Of a DNA stretch of 64,000 bases, positions 1 through 7,961 are shown piece by piece; position 1 is the stretch's first letter; every line of letters starts with the position of its first letter. Both the position numbers and the translations under genes were made by a program. Source of the stretch: CAYPAV01 sp964408805 (lineage in GTDB: Bacteria > Pseudomonadota > Alphaproteobacteria > UBA8366); assembly GCA_964408805.1 (NCBI GenBank), contig CAYPAV010000001.1, forward strand, positions 124,001 through 188,000, read 5' to 3'. A model generated the notes under the pieces. It did not search any database. It was given only the letters and a program-made list of their open reading frames with translations, and was not told the origin of the DNA.

Positions 1-257
1 ATCAGGAGCTCCACCGTGCCGGTCCGCCGCTCCTCCGCCCAAAGCCGCATCGAGATCGCCGGGATCAGGATCAGATAGAGCCAGGAATGGAACATGAAGA
101 AACCGGAGAGGCTGGCCTGATTGGCATCGAAAAATGATCCGGCGAAGAAGGTCAGCGCACCCGCCAGGGTTAGGAAAATAACGATGAAGATGTAAGCGAG
201 AGGGGTGGCGAAATAGCCCGCCATCTCGCGGCGAAAGACGATCCGAATGTTGCGCAT
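1..257 (-). CDS. ABC-2 type transporter permease, GldF-like (3' end outside window)
   Basis: Only the first ~85 residues are present; the gene runs off the left edge. The protein starts MRNIRIVFRREMAGYFATP, the usual opening of GldF-type ABC-2 permeases, followed by a hydrophobic segment (about residues 20-42) and a second one (about 55-72) before an E-E-R-R-T-G-T loop typical of this family. It begins 5 bases after the stop of the ATPase gene, so the two form an operon encoding the membrane and ATP-hydrolysing parts of one exporter. The substrate cannot be read from sequence; related loci usually continue with a GldG-like protein, which would lie outside the window. Confidence 0.85.
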   Translation of the reverse strand, partial: MRNIRIVFRREMAGYFATPLAYIFIVIFLTLAGALTFFAGSFFDANQASLSGFFMFHSWLYLILIPAISMRLWAEERRTGTVELL

Positions 258-262
258 CAACT

Positions 263-1180
263 CTACTCCCCCGCCGTTATCTCGCGGAAGACGTCGTCGA
301 GACGGCCGCGTTCGACATGGATCTCGTCGAACGCCACCGCCTTTTCACGAAGCGCCGATCCGACCGCCTCGACCACCGACTCGCCATTTTGCGACCGCGC
401 CATGATCAGATCGGCGTCGACGGTCTCGACCTCGGCTATACCCGCGAGACCCGTAACCACCGCCGTCGCCGCCGCGACGTCCTTCGCCCGGACCATGACC
501 GCGTTGTGCCAGGCCGACCGCCGGAGCAACTCCTCGGGCGTGCTGTCCGCCACGACGCGGCCTTTGGCGATGATCACCGCGCGTGCGCAGACCGCCTCGA
601 CTTCTTCCAGAATATGGGTCGAGATAATAATCGCCTTCTCCCCCGCCATCCCCCGGATCAACTCGCGAACCTCGTGCTTTTGATTGGGATCGAGACCGTC
701 CGTCGGCTCGTCGAGGATGAGCACTTCCGGATCGTGCAAGAGGGCCTGCGCCAGGCCCAGGCGCCGCTTGAACCCCTTAGAAAGCGTGTCGATCGGTTGC
801 GCCATGACTTCGCCGAGCTGCGTCATCCCGACCGAGCGATCGATCCGCTCCTGCGCCGCGGCGCCGTCATAGCCCCGCACCCCGGCGATGAATTGCAGAA
901 AGGTCGTCGGCGTCATGTCGGGCCACATCGGCGCCCCTTCGGGCAAATAACCGACCCGGCGCTTGACCTCGATCGAGTCTTCCAAGACGTCGAAGCCGAC
1001 GACCCGCGCGGTACCGGCGGTCGGCCGCAGGAAGCCCGTGACCATTTTCATCGTCGTCGATTTGCCGGCCCCGTTCGGTCCCAAGAACCCGAGAACCTCT
1101 CCCCGTTCGACGGACAAGCTGATGTCGTCGACCGCCGTAATCGGGCCGAATTGCTTCGTCAGATGATCGATTTCGATCAT
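263..1180 (-). CDS. ABC transporter ATP-binding protein, GldA/CcmA-like
   Basis: Cytoplasmic ATPase of 305 residues powering the downstream ABC-2 permease. It shows Walker A GPNGAGKST (residues 34-42), the signature LSKGFKRRLGLAQAL, Walker B VLILDEPT with the D-loop, and the switch histidine in IISTHILEE. Length and the C-terminal ~80-residue extension after the nucleotide-binding domain fit the DrrA/GldA class of single-domain exporters. It is first in a two-gene minus-strand operon (5-base gap to the permease). Transported compound unknown; polysaccharide, lipid or drug export are all possible. Confidence 0.92.
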   Translation of the reverse strand: MIEIDHLTKQFGPITAVDDISLSVERGEVLGFLGPNGAGKSTTMKMVTGFLRPTAGTARVVGFDVLEDSIEVKRRVGYLPEGAPMWPDMTPTTFLQFIAGVRGYDGAAAQERIDRSVGMTQLGEVMAQPIDTLSKGFKRRLGLAQALLHDPEVLILDEPTDGLDPNQKHEVRELIRGMAGEKAIIISTHILEEVEAVCARAVIIAKGRVVADSTPEELLRRSAWHNAVMVRAKDVAAATAVVTGLAGIAEVETVDADLIMARSQNGESVVEAVGSALREKAVAFDEIHVERGRLDDVFREITAGE

Positions 1181-1300
1181 GGTATTCCTCGTTGATCTTC
1201 TTCGTGTTCGGCCCCGTCGGCCATTGCACGACGCCCGATTTAATTAATTTTCATGGATTTACAAGAGATATTCCCAACGGCGGCCGTCGGATCGGCCAAT

Positions 1301-1750
1301 CTATTTCCCATGGGCTTCGATGGCTTCCTTCAATTCGTCGAATTGCTCGCAGCCGAAGGTACAGATGTCGTCAAGGCGTTTGAGATGCTTCTTGGCGCCC
1401 TCGAGATCGCCGAGGCGGAGATAAAGTTCGCCGATATATTCGTGTGCGTCACGGTGCTTGGGATCGATCGACAGGGCCTTCATATAATGCACCATGGCAT
1501 CGTCGAGCTTGTCGGTCTTGCGTTCGCTATAGGCCAGAAGATTCCAGGCATCGGCGTTTTGCGGCTGCGCCTTGACCACCGCCTTCAAGAGCGGCACCGC
1601 CCCCGAATAGTTCTTGTCCTTCACCATTGCTCGCGCCGTTCGCATTTCCTTCAACTCGGTCGAATTCGAGGAGCTGTCCGAACTCATGGCCAGCGCCGGT
1701 CCCGCCGCCAAAAAGACCCATGCCGCGATAACCGTCATAAAATTCTTCAT
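1301..1750 (-). CDS. Secreted TPR-repeat protein
   Basis: A 149-residue protein starting MKNFMTVIAAWVFLAAGPALA, a clear signal peptide with an AxA cleavage site near residue 21. I chose this ATG because AAGGA precedes it by about 7 bases and upstream in-frame codons would bury the signal peptide. The mature part has two or three TPR helices (for example NADAWNLLAYSERKTDKLDDA and HRDAHEYIGELYLRLGDLEGA) and ends with a C-x3-C pair (CTFGC) followed by ELKEAI, a tail often seen in small periplasmic TPR proteins of alphaproteobacteria. Presumably a periplasmic protein-interaction scaffold; no specific partner is evident. Confidence 0.85.
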   Translation of the reverse strand: MKNFMTVIAAWVFLAAGPALAMSSDSSSNSTELKEMRTARAMVKDKNYSGAVPLLKAVVKAQPQNADAWNLLAYSERKTDKLDDAMVHYMKALSIDPKHRDAHEYIGELYLRLGDLEGAKKHLKRLDDICTFGCEQFDELKEAIEAHGK

Positions 1751-1947
1751 TCCGCGATCCTTCGTGTCGGTTGCGCCAATTAGGCCTGCCCTTCCAAGTT
1801 GATACTTAGGCGGTCCGACCGGTTTATGGAACAAGTTTCTCGCCGTCCCGCGACACGTCGATATCGGCTATTGGCGTCCCGCATCCAAGGCATTAGCATC
1901 CCGCCGCCATATACCGCCTTTGCCACAAACCGTCCTGGAACACCGTC

Positions 1948-3045
1948 ATGAGCATCGAAACCGTCGCGATCATCGGAGCCGGCACCATGGGGTCCGGCAT
2001 CGCCACCAATCTCGGCCAGCAGGGGGTCGAGGCCCGCTTGATCGACATTTCGCGCGATGCGGCGGACGCCGCGGTCGCCACCGTCTCGAAGTTCTATGCG
2101 CGCAATGCGGAAAAAGGCCGGATGAGCGAAGCCGACGCGGCCGACGCCGCGGCCCGGGTCTCGGGCGGCGACGATCTCGGCGCCGCCGCGGATGTCGATC
2201 TGGTCATCGAGGCGGTGTTCGAACGCTTCGACCTCAAGGCCGAACTTCTCGGCCGCTTGAACCCGATCGTCGGTTCGGAAACCTTGGTCGCGACCAACAC
2301 CAGCTGTCTAACCGTGAGCGGTCTGGCCCAGCATATCGATCATCCGGGCCGCTTCCTCGGGCTGCATTATTTCAATCCGGCGGCAATCAATCCAATCGTC
2401 GAGGTGGTCGAGGGCGAGGAGACCGACCCGGCGGCAATCGAGACGGCATTGGCCTATTGCCGCGCCACCGCCAAGAAGCCGCTCCTTTGCAAGGATAGTT
2501 ACGGCTTCGCCCTGAATCGGTTCTTCTGCCCCTATTCGAACGAGGCGGTCCGGCTGTTCGAGGAAGGCCTGGGCTCGCCGGCCCAGATCGACCGAGTCGC
2601 CCACGACCTGATGAGTGTGGCGGCCGGGCCGTTCCTGGTGATGAATCTGGTTGGCATGCAAACGATGGCGCATGCCTGCGAAAACCTGGCCTCGCACGGC
2701 CCCTTCTACGCGCCGACGGAGAAGGTGAAGGCAATGGGCGGCGAAAACGGCACCTGGGAAATCGGCGAAGACGCCGCCGGCGACGACGCGGCGGACAAGG
2801 TCATTGCGGATCGGCTCTGGGGCTCCGCCTTTCTCGCGGTCCTGCAGGAGTTGGACGAAGCGATCGCGACACCCGCGGATATCGACATGGGCGCGGGTTT
2901 GGCGCTTCGCTTCGGGAAGGCGCCCTGTGCGGCGATGGACGGCTTCGGGCGGGATGAGGTGGCGCGGCTGATCGGCTATTATTGCGACGCCTACGACGTT
3001 GCCGTGCCGAAAAGCCTCGAACGGGTCGGCTCGCTCGTCGGGTGA
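1948..3045 (+). CDS. 3-hydroxyacyl-CoA dehydrogenase family protein
   Basis: A 365-residue NAD-dependent enzyme oxidising 3-hydroxyacyl-CoA to 3-ketoacyl-CoA. The N-terminal Rossmann motif is GAGTMGSGIA (residues 10-19). The catalytic region contains HYFNPA and, further on, PIVEVVEG, matching the His-Glu pair of the family, and KDSYGFALNR supplies the conserved Asn. The C-terminal half is the helical dimerisation domain. At 365 residues it is longer than the ~285-residue short 3-hydroxybutyryl-CoA dehydrogenases, with an insertion around residues 255-290, and lacks the crotonase half of FadB. Stands alone on the plus strand; substrate chain length is not predictable. Confidence 0.88.
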   Translation: MSIETVAIIGAGTMGSGIATNLGQQGVEARLIDISRDAADAAVATVSKFYARNAEKGRMSEADAADAAARVSGGDDLGAAADVDLVIEAVFERFDLKAELLGRLNPIVGSETLVATNTSCLTVSGLAQHIDHPGRFLGLHYFNPAAINPIVEVVEGEETDPAAIETALAYCRATAKKPLLCKDSYGFALNRFFCPYSNEAVRLFEEGLGSPAQIDRVAHDLMSVAAGPFLVMNLVGMQTMAHACENLASHGPFYAPTEKVKAMGGENGTWEIGEDAAGDDAADKVIADRLWGSAFLAVLQELDEAIATPADIDMGAGLALRFGKAPCAAMDGFGRDEVARLIGYYCDAYDVAVPKSLERVGSLVG

Positions 3046-3090
3046 TCCCTCCGGTACACGCGGGTCAAGAACCGTGATAGACTGGTTTCC

Positions 3091-3264
3091 ATGCTGGAGA
3101 CCGGATCACTGATCTGTCCCTGGTGCGGCGTATCGACGCCGATGGATTACGTCCACGGCCACGCGCAGTGCCTCAACTGCAAGACCAATATCGCCCCATG
3201 TTGCGACGGCGCGGAGATATGCCGGCCCCAATCCGAGGGTCGCCGGGCGGGCGACGACCCGTGA
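3091..3264 (+). CDS. 57-residue zinc-ribbon protein
   Basis: Short open frame MLETGSLICPWCGVSTPMDY... with two clear CxxC knuckles (CPWC at 9-12 and CLNC at 27-30) plus a C-C/C cluster at 37, 38 and 44, so it probably binds zinc or a metal cluster. Its TGA stop overlaps a GTG start of the following nuclease-like gene (GTGA at 3261-3264), which suggests translational coupling. I do not recognise a named family. Supporting evidence is the cysteine pattern, GC-rich third positions and coupling; there is no obvious Shine-Dalgarno. Confidence 0.65.
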   Translation: MLETGSLICPWCGVSTPMDYVHGHAQCLNCKTNIAPCCDGAEICRPQSEGRRAGDDP

Positions 3265-3716
3265 GACAGTCGCATCGCATGACGGCACTTCTCGCGGCGA
3301 CGTTCTGGCTGGCCGGAGTGGCGGGCGTCGCGAGCGAGGAAATTCGCGGCTACGCCTCGGTTCGCTCGGGCAGCCAGATCGCCATCGGCAAACGGGTCAT
3401 CCACCTCTTCGGCGTCGACGCCCCCCGCCTCAAGAAGATCTGCCTGGTCGACGGGGCCAAGATGAAATGCGGGGTCGTCGCCTGGGCCGAACTGGTCCGC
3501 GCGGCGGATGGCTGGCATCTCTCCTGCGATATCGAGCTGAAGACCCCGAAGGGTCGCTCTTACGCGACCTGCTATGTCGGCGAGCGGGACATCAACGAGA
3601 CGATGGTAAGAAGTGGCTGGGCGAAAGCCGCGCGAAAGCAGACCAATCGCTATATCGTCGACGAAGACGACGCCCGAACCTCGCGCCGCGGCCTCTGGGC
3701 GACGGGTAAGCGCTGA
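3261..3716 (+). CDS. Secreted thermonuclease (SNase-like) family protein
   Basis: About 146-151 residues. Start is either GTG 3261, overlapping the upstream stop, or ATG 3279; both give a hydrophobic signal segment (MTALLAATFWLAGVAGVAS). The mature domain resembles SNase-fold proteins: a beta strand IHLFGVDAP, then ATCYVGERDINETMVRSGWAKA and the C-terminal ARTSRRGLW that in this family follows the last catalytic arginine region. The canonical Arg/Glu/Arg active-site set is not fully recognisable (LKKIC follows GVDAPR where many family members have a Q-x-C motif), so nuclease activity is uncertain. Co-translated with the small zinc-ribbon protein. Confidence 0.8.
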   Translation: MRQSHRMTALLAATFWLAGVAGVASEEIRGYASVRSGSQIAIGKRVIHLFGVDAPRLKKICLVDGAKMKCGVVAWAELVRAADGWHLSCDIELKTPKGRSYATCYVGERDINETMVRSGWAKAARKQTNRYIVDEDDARTSRRGLWATGKR

Positions 3717-3826
3717 ACACGCACGGATCCAATCCGCGAAATCTTGAAAGCAATTTTGCAATTAGCATTTTGTCCCCGTAGATGGTTTGGGTGCGGGGAA
3801 TCAATGACAGAGAGTTGGATTTAGCG

Positions 3827-5323
3827 TCAGTTGGATGCTTCCAAATTAATCGCATCAAACTCATTGCAGTACTCGGGTTTCGCACCATAATTCGGATGCT
3901 TGCGCCAATCTCTCACGACCAAATTTCGCATGCCCAAGAAGTCTCGAATGATCTCTGGAGTATCCGACGGAAGCGTCCCGCAATTTAAATATATCTTGTT
4001 TTGATTTTTGTCTTTGTAGGTACTGCATCTTACGACCAGCCCCGCCTCGCTCAGAAGATTGCAATACTTTTTGCCGAGCGAACTGGTCTTAGTCTGGACC
4101 CAAATATTGTATCCGCGCAGTTTCTCAATTCGCCGCGAGCGAACCGGACTCGGTGAACGCACCGCAACCTGTTTTCGGTTCAACTCACTGACCCGGCGTT
4201 TGGCCAGACGAGCGAATGTCCCGTTCGGAAAGGCCGTAAGGTAATCCTGGTAATCGGCAGGATTGGAGCTGCCCTTGATCGACTGCCAAAACAAGGTTTC
4301 CTGCGTGGCGGCGGTTGTTTGAGTGGGCATCCTAGGGGTCGATGTCGGCGGTTTCGGAGACGTGACCTTCTGTGGTTTCAAGGTTGCAAGACGGCTCCGC
4401 GCCAAGCCCGCGAAGGTTCCGTTCGGAAATTGAGCCAGGTAGGCTTCGTAATCGCCAGCTTGCTTGCTGTCCTTGATCGACTGCCAGAAGGTCAGCTCCA
4501 TCGTCTTTCCACTCGGTTCCGCCGGCGCGGTCGGCGTCACTCGCTTGCGCACCTGACCGCCCGCCGAACGGAAGTAGAAGTCACCCTTCACCGACGAATT
4601 GATCCAAGGATCTTGCTTGCCGTTGGTCGCTGCCGATACGCGCGTCGCGGTTAGTTTGAAGATCTTCTCCAATGTGAGACCGGGCTGCCCCAACACTCTC
4701 AGCAATTCGCCCGTGAATACGCCATGCCCGCCCTTCGGGCCGTCCTGCGCCGTTTGCCCCGGCGCGGCGGAATACACAATGGCCGTTCCCTTGATGCCGC
4801 TTGGAACGACGGGGACGGCAAGACCGCGCGCGGCCGAACGCGATCTTTGCGGCAACGGATTGTCCCGGCACGCATCCAGAATGACGATGTTGAGTTGCGT
4901 CCCGGCACGCTTCATCGCTTGCAGAAACTGGTCGGCACCCACCCCTTCCAAACGAAGGTCGTCCTCGACCTCGATTTCCGCGTTCGAGGGTACCAGGTAA
5001 TTCGTCCCGCCGACTTGAATGCCGTGCCCGGCATAAAATACCAGAGCGACTTCGGCATTCGACGCTCGGCTTTCGAATTCAGCCAAGGCACGGGAAATAT
5101 CGCGACGGGTGGCGTCCCGCTTCAGGATCACATCGAAGCCGAGCGACTTGAGCTTCGCGGCCATGCCCCCGGCGTCCGTCCGGGCGTTCGCAAGGTCCGG
5201 GAGGGTGGCGTAGTTGTTGTTGCCGATGACCAGAGCGACGCGCTTGGCGGCATCGGCCGGCACTGTCCAGCCGATGCAGAGGGTTAGAACCAAACCGGCG
5301 GCGATACGTCGTCCGATATTCAT
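3827..5323 (-). CDS. Secreted caspase-family (peptidase C14) protein with tandem repeats
   Basis: A 498-residue protein with a signal peptide (MNIGRRIAAGLVLTLCIGW..., AxA near residue 25) and an N-terminal caspase p20-like domain. The catalytic His is in YAGHG (H100) and the Cys in LDACRDN (C152). After the domain come two copies of a ~38-residue repeat (about 279-316 and 345-381) built on FWxSIKxS....DYxxYLxxFPNGTFAxLAxxR, common behind bacterial caspase domains. The last ~90 residues (IWVQTKTSSLGKKYCNLL onward) are coded by visibly AT-richer DNA and contain four cysteines; I recognise no domain there. The start at 5323 was chosen for the signal peptide. Substrate and role unknown. Confidence 0.9.
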   Translation of the reverse strand: MNIGRRIAAGLVLTLCIGWTVPADAAKRVALVIGNNNYATLPDLANARTDAGGMAAKLKSLGFDVILKRDATRRDISRALAEFESRASNAEVALVFYAGHGIQVGGTNYLVPSNAEIEVEDDLRLEGVGADQFLQAMKRAGTQLNIVILDACRDNPLPQRSRSAARGLAVPVVPSGIKGTAIVYSAAPGQTAQDGPKGGHGVFTGELLRVLGQPGLTLEKIFKLTATRVSAATNGKQDPWINSSVKGDFYFRSAGGQVRKRVTPTAPAEPSGKTMELTFWQSIKDSKQAGDYEAYLAQFPNGTFAGLARSRLATLKPQKVTSPKPPTSTPRMPTQTTAATQETLFWQSIKGSSNPADYQDYLTAFPNGTFARLAKRRVSELNRKQVAVRSPSPVRSRRIEKLRGYNIWVQTKTSSLGKKYCNLLSEAGLVVRCSTYKDKNQNKIYLNCGTLPSDTPEIIRDFLGMRNLVVRDWRKHPNYGAKPEYCNEFDAINLEASN

Positions 5324-5453
5324 CAGGTATACCCCTACCCGATCAACGCGAAGCGGAAGCAAATAGTCGGCGATAAGGCTGCCGGAGATACGGCGCGGGA
5401 GTCAATCCCTGGGGTGACACAAATGACGTGGGGTACTTCGCGAGAGGTTGCGG

Positions 5454-6398
5454 CTAAAGCGTCTCCTTGAAATAGGCGATCGTGCGGGCAAGGCCCGTCG
5501 CCAGGTCGACGCTAGGCGTCCAGTCGAGTGCCGCCTTGGCGCGGGTGATGTCGGGACAGCGCTGCATCGGGTCGTCGGCCGGCAGAGGCTGTCGTTCGAT
5601 CGACCCGCCGGCCCCCACCATCTCGACGATCCGCTCGGCCAGCTCCGCGATCGGTATCTCCACGGGATTACCGAGGTTTATGGGGCCGGTCTCCTCCTCC
5701 GGCGACTCCATCAGGCGGATCAGCCCCTCGACGAGATCGTCGACATAGCAGAAGGAGCGCGTCTGCGTGCCGTCGCCGTAGATGGTGAGCGGCTCGCCGC
5801 GATGCGCCTGGACGATGAAGTTGGAGACCACCCGCCCGTCATCCGGCAGCATTCGGGGACCGTAGGTGTTGAAGATCCGCGCGACCTTGATCGGCAGGCC
5901 GTGCTGGCGGTGATAGTCGAAGAACAGAGTTTCGGCGCAGCGCTTGCCCTCGTCGTAGCAGGCCCGCGGGCCCACCGGATTGACGTTGCCCTGATAGTCC
6001 TCGGTTTGGGGGTGCACTTCGGGATCGCCGTAGACCTCGCTGGTCGACGCCTGCAGCACCCGCACCTTCAGGCGCTTCGCCAATCCGAGGATATTGATCG
6101 CGCCATGGACGTTCGTCTTGGTCGTCTGAACGGGATCGCGCTGATAGTGAATCGGCGAGGCGGGACAGGCCAGATTGTAGATCTCGTCGACCTCGATATA
6201 GAGAGGAAAGGTCACGTCGTGGCGAATCAGCTCGAAAAAGGGGTCGGACAAGAGATGCGCGATATTGCCCTTCGTCCCGGTGTAGTAATTGTCCACGCAG
6301 ACGACCTCGTGGCCGCGCTCGATCAGGCGCTCGCAGAGATGCGAACCGATAAACCCGGCCCCGCCCGTCACCAGGCTCCGTGTCTTACCCATCGCCAT
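5454..6398 (-). CDS. uxs: UDP-glucuronate decarboxylase (UDP-xylose synthase) family SDR
   Basis: A 314-residue extended short-chain dehydrogenase converting UDP-glucuronate to UDP-xylose using bound NAD. It has TGGAGFIGSH (residues 11-20), the family strings NLACPASPIHYQ and ASTSEVYGDP, the catalytic pair Y148-xxx-K152 (YDEGK), and NTYGPRM, all characteristic of bacterial and plant UXS rather than UDP-glucose epimerase. ATG 6398 was chosen because GAGGAG lies about 6 bases upstream; an extension to 6515 would add an arginine-rich non-conserved leader. Faces away from a decayed NDP-sugar epimerase, so this was probably a sugar-nucleotide locus feeding surface polysaccharide. Confidence 0.92.
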   Translation of the reverse strand: MAMGKTRSLVTGGAGFIGSHLCERLIERGHEVVCVDNYYTGTKGNIAHLLSDPFFELIRHDVTFPLYIEVDEIYNLACPASPIHYQRDPVQTTKTNVHGAINILGLAKRLKVRVLQASTSEVYGDPEVHPQTEDYQGNVNPVGPRACYDEGKRCAETLFFDYHRQHGLPIKVARIFNTYGPRMLPDDGRVVSNFIVQAHRGEPLTIYGDGTQTRSFCYVDDLVEGLIRLMESPEEETGPINLGNPVEIPIAELAERIVEMVGAGGSIERQPLPADDPMQRCPDITRAKAALDWTPSVDLATGLARTIAYFKETL

Positions 6399-6524
6399 GT
6401 CGTCTCCTCGTCCGGTCGTTTCGCCGTGGCGGTTATACCACGGCGGCAGACGATGTCGGCCCCGATTGTCCCGTTGCTGGCATCCCCTCGACCCGCGTGA
6501 TATCGAGATGATCATGGAGACGGC

Positions 6525-7416
6525 ATGACCAGACGCATCGCGGTGACCGGCGGCGCCGGCTTCGTCGGCGCGAATCTGGCCGTGGCGATCAAACGGGATC
6601 GCCCGGAGGCGACGGTCGTGGCGCTGGACAATTTAAAGCGACGCGGCAGTGAGACCGCGCTGGCGCGGCTCGCGTCGGCAGGTGTCGAATTCCGGCATGG
6701 CGATATCCGGATCAAGGCCGATATCGAGGCCCTGGGGCCGGTCGATTGCCTGATCGAGTGTTCGGCCGAGGCGAGCGTACTTGCGGGCGTCGAGCATGCC
6801 GGGGCGAAAGTCCCGACTATCTCCTCGATACCGATCTCGCCGGCGCGCTGAATTGCCTGGAGCACCTTCGCCGGCAGGGCGGCGAGCTGATCTTCATCTC
6901 CACGAGCCGGGTCTATTCGATCCCCGGACTTGCGGCCCTGCCGCTGACAACGGCGGGGGACCGCCTGACCCTGGCCGCGGATGCCTGACCGGACCCGCCC
7001 ATTCCGGGGCCGAGCTACACGGGTTTCTCGCCTATCTAGCAAGGTGCGCGGTCACCGGCACGCCCTATACGATCTTCGGCCACAAGGGGAAGCAGGTCCG
7101 GGACAATCTTCACAGCGACGATCTCGCCGCGGCCCTTTGGGCCGTCTTCCAGGCCCCGCGACGGGGCGAGATCTACAATATGGGCGGCGGCACCTATGCC
7201 AATTGCTCGGTCCTCGAAGCGATCGACCTCTGCCAATCGCTGACCGGCCGCGAGATGGCTTGGACGCTCTCCGAGACCGCGCGGACCGGAGATCATATCT
7301 GGTACGTTAGCGACCTCGGTCGGTTCCAATCCCACTATCCGGATTGGGCGCCGCAACACAGCATGGAATCGATGACGCGGGAAATCATCACGGCACTTGA
7401 AGAACGATTGGCTTAG
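6525..7416 (+). pseudogene. Decayed NAD-dependent NDP-sugar epimerase (CDP-paratose 2-epimerase-like)
   Basis: Three reading frames together read as one epimerase. Frame one gives MTRRIAVTGGAGFVGANLAV to about 6808. The protein continues in another frame as ESPDYLLDTDLAGALNCLEH...FISTSRVYSI up to a TGA at 6986-6988. A third frame gives GCLTGPAHSGAELHGF...GHKGKQVRDNLHSDDLAAAL...ALEERLA to 7416. The break near 6808 is a simple frameshift. At the second break about 50-60 residues, including the YxxxK catalytic motif expected after the STSRVY strand, are missing, so this is not a single sequencing slip. The encoded product would be non-functional. Family assignment is from remembered sequences. 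Confidence 0.8.
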
Positions 7417-7513
7417 GACCGAGACCGAAATTCCCGCAGCCTGATCGGAATCTGCTTAAATCGGCTATTTTCCGGCGTGTTTGGAACATTTTTGTTACCA
7501 AAATGTGTGATTT

Positions 7514-7543
7514 TTGTTGCGGCGAAAAATTAGTTGTTATATC
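7514..7543 (+). promoter_or_regulatory. Candidate sigma-70-type promoter for the small zinc-finger gene
   Basis: TTGTTG (7514-7519) and TATATC (7538-7543) are separated by 18 bases in an AT-rich stretch that stands out from the GC-rich surroundings, 37 bases upstream of the ATG at 7580. Weak match to consensus; position and composition are the main support. Confidence 0.35.
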
Positions 7544-7579
7544 TTCCCGGCTCTTTTTGAGATCAGGTGAAAGAAGACA

Positions 7580-7753
7580 ATGGCATCCCAGTCATCCAAC
7601 TACAAAAAACCGACGTCAGATCGGAAACATGAGCAGAAAGACCGGAAATGCTTGATGTGCAATCAGAAGTTCACATCGAGCCATTACGGCGAGCGCGTTT
7701 GCCAATCATGCAAGAGCACTTCGGCCTGGCGGGATAGCAGCCTCGCTGCCTAA
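7580..7753 (+). CDS. 57-residue zinc-finger protein
   Basis: Small basic protein MASQSSNYKKPTSDRKHEQK... with two CxxC pairs (C24/C27 in RKCLMCNQKF and C41/C44 in VCQSCK) separated by 13 residues, the pattern of a treble-clef or zinc-ribbon. The spacing with F-x-S-x-x-x-G-x-R-V-C matches a small family of uncharacterised alphaproteobacterial zinc-finger proteins as I remember it. A purine-rich GTGAAAGAAG sits just upstream. It has its own AT-rich promoter region and a strong downstream hairpin, so it is probably monocistronic. Function unknown; RNA or DNA binding would be a guess. Confidence 0.75.
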   Translation: MASQSSNYKKPTSDRKHEQKDRKCLMCNQKFTSSHYGERVCQSCKSTSAWRDSSLAA

Positions 7754-7795
7754 TACCGTCGGTTCCAGCGTGTCATTTTGATATTAGAGACCGGT

Positions 7796-7824
7796 GTGAT
7801 GGTAACCACCATCACCTAGGTGGT
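7796..7824 (+). promoter_or_regulatory. Two mutually exclusive hairpins
   Basis: GTGATGGT (7796-7803) pairs perfectly with ACCATCAC (7808-7815) around loop AACC. Alternatively ACCACC (7805-7810) pairs with GGTGGT (7819-7824). The two stems share bases and cannot coexist. They sit just before the strong hairpin at 7842-7877, an arrangement that resembles an attenuator but could be chance. Confidence 0.4.
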
Positions 7825-7841
7825 CTTTATGGAAAACCGCA

Positions 7842-7877
7842 CGAAGCGGCCGACCCGGAAACGGGTCGGCCGCTTCG
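7842..7877 (+). terminator. Strong GC hairpin with GAAA tetraloop
   Basis: CGAAGCGGCCGACCCG (7842-7857) and CGGGTCGGCCGCTTCG (7862-7877) form a perfect 16-bp stem closed by GAAA. Downstream is only a short GTTT, so termination efficiency is uncertain, but the position between the zinc-finger gene and the next CoA-transferase fits an intrinsic terminator. Confidence 0.7.
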
Positions 7878-7961
7878 CGTTTGCGGGAACTTCCATTTTC
7901 GCCAGCGTGGTTTATTTCAGATAACGGCTTCGCGCGTCGTTCAATTTTGGAGTAAGAGCTC

